Under the pieces are notes generated by a model, which did not search any database, had not been told where the DNA came from, and saw only the letters and a program-made list of their open reading frames with translations. A DNA stretch of 64,000 nucleotides from an uncultured Algibacter sp. Lineage in GTDB: Bacteria > Bacteroidota > Bacteroidia > Flavobacteriales > Flavobacteriaceae. Where the stretch lies: contig NZ_CANKXK010000012.1 in NCBI RefSeq assembly GCF_947487605.1, positions 62,001-126,000 of the forward strand, given 5' to 3'. The position numbers were made by a program, and so were the translations under genes. This document shows, piece after piece, positions 56,701 through 64,000 of this stretch. Numbering within the stretch: the first letter of the stretch is position 1; the number at the start of each line of letters is the position of its first letter.

Positions 56701-58676
56701 AAATCCCATTTGGCATTATACTGAATGACTGTTTGTACAAGCCCGCTAGTAGATATACTGTTATTAAGTTGTAGCGAATTACTTTGATTATTGGCATAAG
56801 CGCCAGAAGGCGAGTCTGTAATAGCAACACTACCAGAAAAAGCATCAGAGGTAGTTCCCCAGGAGCCACCAGAAGCAGTCCAGTTAGAGATGCCGTTGGT
56901 TTCTTCATCATCTTCAAAAAGCACTGTAGGCGTATAGTATTTAATAATGTTAGCTTCATAAATAAGACCATCATCATTATTAAGAGCCACTTTAAATTCA
57001 ATAGCATCATTGGGTTGAATACTTCCATCAAGAGTATAAGGCGCTGAAACAATACGTTGTTCAAGAGTGGTCATTCCCGTTTGTGTACTAGGGCTAGTTA
57101 GTCCAGTGATGTTAGATGAAATAGGCGTAACAGTAAGCGTAAAATCACTATCTGTTTGTCCTAAGTATTCAATACCAAAGTCGAAATCACCATTTAAGGA
57201 TGTAATATTAGACGATGTTAAATCAATAAGTTTAGCATATTTACCACTAAAGTAAGCAGCAAGGAAATTGGCTCTCATAGCACGACGAGCAATATCATCT
57301 ATAAATAGTGGGTCTGGCCAGAAACCACTACCAGTAGAACCAGCTTCAGATCCAGATCCATTTTCAGGAGTCCATGCCATGGTATCTTTACCAGCCCCAG
57401 GGCCACCTGTAGAACCTGCAAGGGCAGGACCCATCATCCAATCGTTCATATTACCACTGTTAAGAGCACTAATTTGTGTACTAGGGCCATAGGCATAACG
57501 ATTAAAGTGTGTCATATCATGATTGTACTTAGCAAACTCATCCTCACGTCTGTCTACACCAGCGGCATCCAAAGTAGCAGGATCCACTCCAGCATATCCA
57601 TGAAGCATGGCATTTTTAAAGGAGTGATGATTAAGTACCAATTTAAAATCATGATCCATGAAAAAATCTCTAACAATTTGCGATTCAGGTTCAGAGAAGA
57701 ATGTAGTACCTCTATATGTTTGGTTACAGCCATCTGTTGAAGATCCGCCGTTACCCCAATAGTACCCAAAATTTCTATTTAAATCTATACCATCATTATA
57801 CGTAGAACACGCTCCAGTATCTCTTCTGTTTTTACGTTGTAAACCACCGCCATTAGGGGCTACAGATTCGTTATAAGCCAATCCATCGGAGTTAACAATA
57901 GGAATAAAGTAGAGTTCTTGATTATTCACTAAGGAAGTAATAGCAGGATCTGAACCATAGTTTTCAAGAATGTACCACATGTAATACATAAGATTCATAA
58001 GGCTGGACAGCTCTCTAGAGTGTGTCATCCCAGTATATAAAGTTTCAGGTTCTCCCGCTTCATCGATATCTGGATTGTCTGAGATACGCACATAATAAGT
58101 AGTTCTTCCTTCTAAAGTGGTTTGGTTTGATGGCGAGGCATCTGTTTTAGCAGAAATTAGATTAGGATATAAAGAGCGCATTAAGTCTAATTCTGCTAAT
58201 GCTTCGGTAACTGTAAAACAGCCACCCATACTCCCAAGTTTAAAGTTTGATGGTACACTCCAATTAATTTCATCACAGCCATTATATTGTCCAATATTGT
58301 CAAAAACAACACTAGATGTACTGCTTTTACCAAAACCAGCTTTAGCAGTACTGTATTTTTGAGATTGTAGTTCTTGTTTGGCACGCGGTAGATTTTTCTG
58401 AGCTCTATCAGCATAGTATTTAGTAAGGTCATCAATAAGGACTCTGTATGGTACGCCTAATTTAGAAACGCTTCGTAGTTCATGCTCAGAGAGCTCAAGT
58501 TGTAGGCCTTCACTGGTTTGAATAGCGCCACAGGTTAAATCGATGCCTTGGTTGTTTAAACGAAACAACACATTTTCCGAAGGGTTACTAATTACAACGC
58601 GTTTAAAATTCGATTGTTGTGCATAAGAAAAACTTAAACACAAAATTGTGAGAAAGAGGGATACTTTTCTTTTCAT
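53718..58676 (-). CDS. T9SS-secreted M14 zinc carboxypeptidase with FN3 and GEVED domains
   Basis: The protein has 1652 residues, with a signal peptide (about 1-19). The M14 catalytic domain (about 135-480) has zinc ligands His219 and Glu222 in THSRELSS, substrate Arg in QRKNRR and NRNFG, His351 in LNHHSF and the general base Glu438 in WTPENG. An Ig-like domain (about 780-860), an FN3 domain (862-952) and a GEVED domain (about 955-1097, FSAGEVEDYTI) follow. Next come three near-identical FN3 repeats (about 1100-1377), a CNDGIQNGDETGVDCGG linker and a MAM/jelly-roll-like domain. The last ~75 residues (FTLYPNPVKGSTLNLKI ... KKFIKQ) are a T9SS type A sorting signal. It is a cell-surface or released exopeptidase. 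Confidence 0.93.
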   Translation of the reverse strand: MKRKVSLFLTILCLSFSYAQQSNFKRVVISNPSENVLFRLNNQGIDLTCGAIQTSEGLQLELSEHELRSVSKLGVPYRVLIDDLTKYYADRAQKNLPRAKQELQSQKYSTAKAGFGKSSTSSVVFDNIGQYNGCDEINWSVPSNFKLGSMGGCFTVTEALAELDLMRSLYPNLISAKTDASPSNQTTLEGRTTYYVRISDNPDIDEAGEPETLYTGMTHSRELSSLMNLMYYMWYILENYGSDPAITSLVNNQELYFIPIVNSDGLAYNESVAPNGGGLQRKNRRDTGACSTYNDGIDLNRNFGYYWGNGGSSTDGCNQTYRGTTFFSEPESQIVRDFFMDHDFKLVLNHHSFKNAMLHGYAGVDPATLDAAGVDRREDEFAKYNHDMTHFNRYAYGPSTQISALNSGNMNDWMMGPALAGSTGGPGAGKDTMAWTPENGSGSEAGSTGSGFWPDPLFIDDIARRAMRANFLAAYFSGKYAKLIDLTSSNITSLNGDFDFGIEYLGQTDSDFTLTVTPISSNITGLTSPSTQTGMTTLEQRIVSAPYTLDGSIQPNDAIEFKVALNNDDGLIYEANIIKYYTPTVLFEDDEETNGISNWTASGGSWGTTSDAFSGSVAITDSPSGAYANNQSNSLQLNNSISTSGLVQTVIQYNAKWDLERSFDYIQIEASTNGSTWTPLCGTYTKPGAPNANNTYSGKSSTNNNFQPDGEQLYDGDTQDKWMMEEIVISSSENSAFHNQSTVFLRFNFNTDSTNNADSYTTTFDGFVFDDFRVITNTTNIPQTITFDPISDKFTTDVPFQVNATASSGLPVSFSIVSGPASVSGNTVTLSGTTGTVTVRASQSGNSTYNAANDVDQSFEVLPSPCLQPPTGLAASNISPSSATISWNSVSSATYNYQYRELGSSTWITQNTSSNSIVLSNLTPSTQYEVQVNSICPDTSESSYSSPVTFTTGSINYCSSTSGSNSREYIGRVQLNTINNVSGATLYSDFTNISTIVEKGLQYTITITPEWTGRSRREGYGVWIDYNYDGDFNDAGEQILSQGPTKSSQISTSFTIPQTASETSFRMRVSMKYNSTPTSCESFSAGEVEDYTITIESTGPDVTPPSVPSNLVASNTTDTSTDLSWNASTDNIGVTGYDVYQNGALIANVSNTSYQVTGLSPSTAYTFYVIARDAAGNSSTQSNNENITTLDPPDTENPTTPTNLIASNTTEFTTDLSWTASTDNVGVTGYDVYQDGSFLTNVSSTTYIVTGLSPSTTYNFYVVARDAAGNSSSQSNAINVTTNEFIDLDPPSNPTGLAASNITDSSIDLSWNASTDNVGVTGYDIYIDTTFLVNISSTSYQVTGLSESTIYTFYVVARDAAGNSSGQSNAINPATLASPTCNDGIQNGDETGVDCGGTVCPACPPSDVILNQGFFETGLDGWIDGGNDCDRVQDAARSFENSFSIRLRDNSGVSSSMTSPTFDLSPYDEVGISFHFYANSMENGEDLWLRYNDGSGWSTIATWASGSGFTNNSFNFVSVTLNSNLVNGAQFRIQCDAGNNGDQVFIDAVEIIGFGGSAAAKAGDNSKLLSIPGSNNNDELFTLYPNPVKGSTLNLKITNASQVSYRIINTLGKVVKVGTTNKEIDVRNLEVGLYFIEARNGNNIVAKKFIKQ
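54545..55375 (-). repeat. Three tandem FN3-coding repeats in the M14 gene
   Basis: Three units of about 265-290 bp encode FN3 domains sharing LSWNASTDNVGVTGYDVYQ-like, YQVTGLSPST and FYVVARDAAGNSS-like blocks with few differences. They lie at about 55125-55375, 54836-55110 and 54545-54810, suggesting unequal recombination or recent duplication. Confidence 0.85.
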
Positions 58677-58789
58677 TTTGATTATAAATTAAGTTAAGGT
58701 TTGGCTAAAAATAATGTTTTAATATAGTTTATTGAAGGTTTATTATAATGTTTAATAACAAATAATTGTTAATAAAGTGTTCTCTGCTT

Positions 58790-58826
58790 ATAAAAAATAA
58801 AAGAGGCTGGTAAAAAACAGCCTCTT
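58790..58826 (-). terminator. Intrinsic terminator after the giant surface-protein gene
   Basis: The 9-bp stem AAGAGGCTG / CAGCCTCTT (58801-58809 with 58818-58826), read on the minus strand, is followed by TTATTTTTTAT. It lies about 70 bp after the stop codon of the 58893 gene. Confidence 0.85.
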
Positions 58827-58892
58827 CATATTTTTAGTTAAGTGATGGTAGATTTGGGGTCTAACTAACTCAAACTAAAGTCCAACTAAAAC

Positions 58893-61800
58893 TTAATTTA
58901 TTAATACTTTTTTAGAAACTGTGCCATCAACTGTTTTTAACTTAATAATATAAGTTCCAGCGCTTACTTTTCTAGTTTTAAATTCTTGATAATTTTCCTT
59001 TTCAATTTTATTAAACTTTTTAATCGATTGACCAAGTATGTTTAATACTTCTAACGATTCTACATCTTTTAATTTTGGATTATGAAGTATAAAACTTCCT
59101 AATTCATTTGAGTAATAAGTATTCAAATTCTCATTTTCAAGATCATTTGTTCCTAATGAAGATGATTCAGCAGCAGATTCAAACGTTATTTCGAAACGAT
59201 CTAAGTGTGTTCCTGCATTTAGGAAAACTTCATAATGACCTTCTTTTAAATTTTGATAAACATCTAATTCTTTATCATGAACATAGATGTTTTTGCTAGC
59301 ATCTATGTTTTCTAAAGCATCAATTTTAATAGATGCCAAACCTTCTTTTTCAACCTTTATTCCTAACGGTAGTATTTGGTTATTGTCAAAATTATTTACA
59401 GCTTGAATAACAAAATGACTGTTATCAAATACCCAAAACATATCCTCTTTATTAGTTTCGTTTATAACGGCATCATAACCAATATCGAATCCATTTGAAG
59501 CGCTCCCGTCTACACCTGCTAATAGCTGGCGATGATATCCTTTAGGAGAATCAAACATCAATCTTATTTTTTGCCTGGTATCACTATTTACTTTTGCACC
59601 ACTGGATTTTGATTTACTACCAGATGTTTTTAAAAAGGCTGAGTTTCCAGAAGATTCGGTAGCAAATACACGTTGACTGTTTTTGAAAATGATATCGCCT
59701 CCTTCAACTTCTTCATTAAGTGGGTTTGCTACACTTGGAAATGCGGAAACAAAGAAGCCTTGTCCAACAGGGATGTATCTTTCAGGAGTTTTTGTTCCAG
59801 AAGCTCCTGTAGCATTAATTCGAGTATCGTTATTTACGGCAGGAGTACCTCCCATAAGTGTGTAAGTTGCATAGCCTCCTTCGTATTCGGCTAAAATATG
59901 TGTATTACTAGCAAAGTGATCCCAGAAATATAATGCACCATTTATGATGTTTTTGGTATTTCTTCCAATTGGATCTCCTGATCCATCCAGCTCTAATGTG
60001 CTTAAATTGTCTTTAATAAATTCATCTGCATCTATAGCCGAAGGATATGGGTTTCCAACTAAGTATTGACTCCATTGAGCAACGGTAAGGGTTATATCAC
60101 CGTTATTTGGTTTACCGTTAAACACGTAATTTTGACTTTGAGTAATTAGACCACCTGTATTGGCAACACCTTTCATAGTAAAACCTTCACCAGCGCTTAT
60201 TGAACCTGTGCTTCTTGCGTGTTGCCAGAACGAATATTGATTGGCTGGACTATTAGCATATTTCCATATCCAGTAATCTGCAATACCTAATGGGGTAGAG
60301 CCACTTACACCTGGAGTTCCATTATATCCAGAGGTTAAGAAATTTATACTTAAAGGAGTGGAAGATAGTGTTCCGTCACTTAGCATTTCGGGTACAGTAT
60401 AGGCATTATTATTACTAGTTGTGTTACTTCTTCCAGTAGGAGAAGACCAATAATTATAGGTATATAAATCTCTTGTCCCTTGCTGGTCTTTTTCAACCGT
60501 TCCAGAACTTGTTACATCTAAATCACTGCCTTCGGACTGTATAAGTTGTGATTCACCTTCAAGGTCAATATCACCATCTAACTTTAAATAGTGTGTGACT
60601 GTTAATCCATTACCAGTTCCAGAACTATTGTCACCAGTTAATGTTAATTCATTAGAATCTACAAACAAGCCTAGCACAGATCTGTTACCATTATTGCCTG
60701 CTGGTAAAGATGAATTGTCCATGGTTATATTATGTGCAGTTCTAACGATATTCCAGTCTACCGTAACCGTATTGTCAGCCAACGCAGTCGTACCAGGAAT
60801 TGTCTGTACATCGCCATTTATCCAAGAAGCGTTTGTGTTCCAATCACCATTTTGAGCAGATATGTAAGGTAAAGGGGCTGTTTGCCAGTCTACTGTTTTT
60901 AAATTCTTTAAGGCTCCTTGGTGGCCTTTTCCAGATTCATCTTTTGTATTTGTGTAGGTATACGTTGACATTGGGTAGTAACCTGCAAGATTAGACCAAG
61001 GTATGGTAGCAGTTTCATTTTTAGTTGGACTTACCGAACGACTGATGAAATAGCCTGGACCAACATTAAGAGAATTATCTGTGATTTCTTGATTCATAAT
61101 GTACCGTAATTGATCTACAGTTAAGGCAGTATCCCAAACGCGAACTTCATCTATGTTTCCATGGAAGAAAGCTTCTGGAGTCAATTTGGCCGCAGCAGCA
61201 ATAAAGAAAGATTGCGTTGTGTTAACTGGTGGAGATAAAGTTGCTGTTTTTTCTAATACACCATCGATGTATAGGTTAGCCGTAGAACCATCATAAATAA
61301 CTGCTACTTGGTGCCACTCATTTTCTGGTATTACAACGTCTGAGACAATGGTTTGAGTTCCTCCATTTATCCAAGACATTTCTACATGTCCAGTTGCGTT
61401 TATTTTAAGATCGTATCCTTCAGAGTATGCAGCATTTCTTTTTGATACAATAGATTTATCTAAAGAGTTAGTTCCTCTCTTAATCCATGCAGAAACCGTA
61501 AAACTTGTTGGATTTAAATCTAAATTATCTTCTACATCAACATAATGACCATTAGACGGATCAAAATATATTGAACGCTCAAAAGTTTCTTCTGGAGCCC
61601 AACCAAATGTAATGTATTCTGTATTGTCAAAATCGTATTGAGCATATAAATTACCTCCAGATTCTGTCATTACACGATAGTCTGCAGTTGGATCGAAAAC
61701 TCCTGTTGCAGAAATGAACATTAAATAGCGACCATCTGGTGGTGCTGCTGTTCTTACAGCGCTTACAGGGATTGAAACTTCAACCGCTGGAATATCTCCA

Positions 61801-64000
61801 CCATTAGCATTTTCTACAACTTTCCAAATTCGTGGAATGGCTGTAAATGATACATTAGTGGTTGGTTTTGCTCCAACGATGTTTTCACTCATATCTACAG
61901 TTACGTTGATAGCAGCACCATTAATATCGGCATTGTTATTCCCCCACATTAAAAACTGTCTATCATCTAAAGCTGTTGTGTTGGCAATATTTTCTTTATT
62001 TGTTGCGTAAGTACTTGTCAAAGACATGGTTAGAAACCCTGTAGTAGGGCCATCAATATCTGATTCATCATTTTGACTTCTAGATTGTCTTTGATCTAAT
62101 AAAGATGCGTCATCGCGACCAATACCAGCAATATCGTAATTGTGTCCATTATTAACACTAGTATCCCAAATTACTGCACCCTGAGAATCAATATAATCTA
62201 TATCATTTAATCTATAGGTAGTTGCTGTACTTGCAGAATTTTGTAAGGTTACACCATATTTAACACCTAAGTAACTTTGTATTTTTTGTTGGTTTAAAGC
62301 TGAATTTGGTGAAGTATAAGATATAATTTCGGTTAACATACCATTCATTTGTGATGTTGTACGTCCGGCTAAACCACTTCTACCTGTTCCTACTAACAAA
62401 GGTGTATTGCTAAACTCTTTAAAGTTTAAATCTGCTCCATTACCAGCAGTACCAGTAGTGTTATCAACACGTTTACCATTTTTATAGATTTCGGTTGTAG
62501 TTCTTGCTGGATTAGATTTTACATTAACTATTAAAACATGATTCTGATATGTTTCTGTATTTGTAGTATATGCTCTTCCGTAAGAATTATCGTTTGGTGC
62601 AGAAGATCCATTAGGGAATGAGTTTACATTGTGCGACAAAATCTCATCCGTAAAACGGGCAGAAGTACTGCCCATACCCAACCCAGAAGGATCTTCATGG
62701 AAATTATCATCGCTGTAACGACCTCCAACTGCAAATTGCCTTCCTGGACTAAAGCTTCCTGTTTGCGTATCTACCACATCATCACTTCTAAATACAGCAA
62801 AATATTCTGTAGAATAAAAACCACCTTTACCATTCATATACTCCACATTATTATTGTCGAAGTCGAGTACAGGGTTGTAATTCATGTTTCTTATTCCATT
62901 GTCTCTATAAATAGGAGCTAAAGAAGCGGCTGCAGTAGCATCTTCTTTATCTAAAGTTGTAACATATGCTTGGTCTTCCCAATTTGTTAGTGCCGTACCA
63001 TCCGTAACGGCAATACCTTGATTTGCTTTAAGCCATAATCTTAAATTTGAAGTAATATTGGCTGGAGCAACAGAGGAATCACTTAATGGCGTGCTAGGAT
63101 CTGCTTCAATTCTAAAGTTATCAAATGCAACACCATCATCTGTACCAGAACCATTAGAGCTAAATTCTATTCTAAATTTAACATCACTTTGGTTAGCAAA
63201 TGTAGCATCAGATAGAGTAAGAGAGGCTCTAATAAATTTATTGTGTGTAAAAGCGGTATTAGTCGGGTGACTATTATTACTCCATCCATCAGCACTTAGA
63301 GCATTTACATTTCCTTCGTACCAGTTTGTGCCAGATCCGCTAGCGCCAAGTGGTGTATAAGCACCGCCAGCAACCGAATATAATATGCGCATACCATCAT
63401 TACCACTTTCAGTTTTATATTTCACATCTAAACTTAAACGGATATTATCTATTCCAGTAAAGTCTAACTGTGGGCTTTCAACTACAATATTTACATTACT
63501 TAAGTAGTTATCGTAAGTAGAACATCTCCAAAAACCACCTTCTGCTATTTCGATAGCTGTAGCAGGAAATGCATTGGTCCATAACCAAGAATCTCCTGTT
63601 GATGTTACTGCTGTCCATCCACCATTATCCGCATCAAAATTTTCATAGTAAGCGGTATATTCTGGTGGTGCTGCTGTACCTTCCCCTTGAACGGTAAATG
63701 TATACGGGTTTTCGTCACTATCATCATTTGCTATGGTTATAGTACCTGTAATAATACCAACAGAAGATGGTGTAAAAGTTACTGTAAAGGTTGTACTTCC
63801 ATTAGATGCTACAGTTGATGAAGGCGCTATTGTTATGGCAAAGTCAGCATTATCACTTGTTATGGAGTTGATGTTTAAAACTAATGAACCATTATTTTCA
63901 ATAGTATACTCTGTACTAATAGGTGATAGTGAATCTGTAGAACCAAAAGCAGTTTGGTTTAGTGCTGCTGGACTATCTGTACTACCATCACTAATAGGAT
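58893..64000 (-). CDS. Giant T9SS surface protein with choice-of-anchor D and LamG-like domains, 5' end cut by the window
   Basis: The frame is open without stops from 58893 to the window end, giving 1701 visible residues; the GTG at 63425 is not the true start. In order are a choice-of-anchor D (immunoglobulin-like) domain (about 15-106, TEYTIENNGSLVLNINSI), a jelly-roll domain with ENFDADNGGWTAV, and a repetitive middle (about 300-800) with YGVTLQNSASTATTYRLNDI and AGIGRDDASLLDQRQSRSQN. A LamG/concanavalin-like domain follows (about 815-980, FTVSAWIKRGTNSLDKSIVS). The final ~75 residues (LGSFILHNPKLKDVESLEVL ... GTYIIKLKTVDGTVSKKVLIN) form a T9SS type A sorting domain. It is probably an adhesin or surface-layer component. 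Confidence 0.88.
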   Translation of the reverse strand, partial: PISDGSTDSPAALNQTAFGSTDSLSPISTEYTIENNGSLVLNINSITSDNADFAITIAPSSTVASNGSTTFTVTFTPSSVGIITGTITIANDDSDENPYTFTVQGEGTAAPPEYTAYYENFDADNGGWTAVTSTGDSWLWTNAFPATAIEIAEGGFWRCSTYDNYLSNVNIVVESPQLDFTGIDNIRLSLDVKYKTESGNDGMRILYSVAGGAYTPLGASGSGTNWYEGNVNALSADGWSNNSHPTNTAFTHNKFIRASLTLSDATFANQSDVKFRIEFSSNGSGTDDGVAFDNFRIEADPSTPLSDSSVAPANITSNLRLWLKANQGIAVTDGTALTNWEDQAYVTTLDKEDATAAASLAPIYRDNGIRNMNYNPVLDFDNNNVEYMNGKGGFYSTEYFAVFRSDDVVDTQTGSFSPGRQFAVGGRYSDDNFHEDPSGLGMGSTSARFTDEILSHNVNSFPNGSSAPNDNSYGRAYTTNTETYQNHVLIVNVKSNPARTTTEIYKNGKRVDNTTGTAGNGADLNFKEFSNTPLLVGTGRSGLAGRTTSQMNGMLTEIISYTSPNSALNQQKIQSYLGVKYGVTLQNSASTATTYRLNDIDYIDSQGAVIWDTSVNNGHNYDIAGIGRDDASLLDQRQSRSQNDESDIDGPTTGFLTMSLTSTYATNKENIANTTALDDRQFLMWGNNNADINGAAINVTVDMSENIVGAKPTTNVSFTAIPRIWKVVENANGGDIPAVEVSIPVSAVRTAAPPDGRYLMFISATGVFDPTADYRVMTESGGNLYAQYDFDNTEYITFGWAPEETFERSIYFDPSNGHYVDVEDNLDLNPTSFTVSAWIKRGTNSLDKSIVSKRNAAYSEGYDLKINATGHVEMSWINGGTQTIVSDVVIPENEWHQVAVIYDGSTANLYIDGVLEKTATLSPPVNTTQSFFIAAAAKLTPEAFFHGNIDEVRVWDTALTVDQLRYIMNQEITDNSLNVGPGYFISRSVSPTKNETATIPWSNLAGYYPMSTYTYTNTKDESGKGHQGALKNLKTVDWQTAPLPYISAQNGDWNTNASWINGDVQTIPGTTALADNTVTVDWNIVRTAHNITMDNSSLPAGNNGNRSVLGLFVDSNELTLTGDNSSGTGNGLTVTHYLKLDGDIDLEGESQLIQSEGSDLDVTSSGTVEKDQQGTRDLYTYNYWSSPTGRSNTTSNNNAYTVPEMLSDGTLSSTPLSINFLTSGYNGTPGVSGSTPLGIADYWIWKYANSPANQYSFWQHARSTGSISAGEGFTMKGVANTGGLITQSQNYVFNGKPNNGDITLTVAQWSQYLVGNPYPSAIDADEFIKDNLSTLELDGSGDPIGRNTKNIINGALYFWDHFASNTHILAEYEGGYATYTLMGGTPAVNNDTRINATGASGTKTPERYIPVGQGFFVSAFPSVANPLNEEVEGGDIIFKNSQRVFATESSGNSAFLKTSGSKSKSSGAKVNSDTRQKIRLMFDSPKGYHRQLLAGVDGSASNGFDIGYDAVINETNKEDMFWVFDNSHFVIQAVNNFDNNQILPLGIKVEKEGLASIKIDALENIDASKNIYVHDKELDVYQNLKEGHYEVFLNAGTHLDRFEITFESAAESSSLGTNDLENENLNTYYSNELGSFILHNPKLKDVESLEVLNILGQSIKKFNKIEKENYQEFKTRKVSAGTYIIKLKTVDGTVSKKVLIN

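Noticed and set aside
56699-58435. Several antisense or out-of-frame reading frames of 60-120 codons inside the M14 gene
   Set aside because: They are shadows of a real, conserved coding frame and have no family features.
63058-63425. GTG at 63425 as the start of the giant surface protein
   Set aside because: The frame stays open to the window end and the upstream translation forms a coherent choice-of-anchor D domain, so the gene begins outside the window.

Overview
The window reads as a chromosomal segment of a marine-type member of the Flavobacteriaceae (Bacteroidota). The DNA is AT-rich. Promoters fit the Bacteroidota sigma-A pattern TTG-N19/20-TAnnTTTG, best seen before the PPIase operon and before rpsF, and clear Shine-Dalgarno sequences are scarce. 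Two giant secreted proteins end in type IX secretion (T9SS) sorting domains. The genus cannot be fixed from the sequence alone.

Layout. Positions 1-2617 hold the end of the ribosomal/RNAP operon (rpoA partial, rplQ) and carA. Positions 2748-7491 hold eno and gltA, then a pair of guanidino-group-modifying enzymes (a DDAH-like protein and a CtlX-like protein), facing a TPR-sensor histidine kinase. Positions 10028-17654 hold argS, a small conserved protein, and an operon of three periplasmic SurA/PpiC-type folding factors plus a MoxR ATPase. Positions 17646-21699 hold a minus-strand pair (SCO copper chaperone and a membrane-anchored protein with features of the PHM-type copper monooxygenase fold), divergent from two tandem OafA-like acyltransferases. 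Positions 21868-27531 hold aconitase, a repeat-rich intergenic region, and an M28 peptidase gene lying between a broken 5' copy and an intact copy of mazG. Positions 27714-41929 are a long minus-strand series: a DUF349 protein, aroE, two coupled DUF368 (PopT-like) genes, a TPR protein, a class-III aminotransferase, an OstA/LptA-like protein, purA, a Fur-family regulator, RelA/SpoT and RdgB. Positions 42024-53669 hold a small secreted protein with a frameshifted leader, a TPR lipoprotein, HPF, rlmH, nadC, a BrkB-like membrane protein, priA, a LytTR response regulator, rpsF-rpsR-rplI, a small conserved protein and hisS. Positions 53718-64000 are two minus-strand cell-surface genes: a 1652-residue M14 carboxypeptidase with FN3 repeats and a protein of at least 1701 residues with choice-of-anchor D and LamG-like domains, cut by the window end.

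Most of the window is housekeeping. The accessory signals that stand out are: (1) a palindromic dispersed repeat inserted in frame inside argS; (2) the mazG'-M28-mazG structure, which looks like a Campbell-type or duplicative insertion; (3) the SCO/PHM-like copper pair; (4) a T7 homopolymer frameshift in a signal peptide; (5) several families of short dispersed palindromes, one in the carA leader; (6) a motif of about 35 bp shared by the HK/argS and LytTR/rpsF divergent intergenic regions. I saw no CRISPR array, prophage, IS element, rRNA or tRNA, and no complete novel defence or biosynthetic system.
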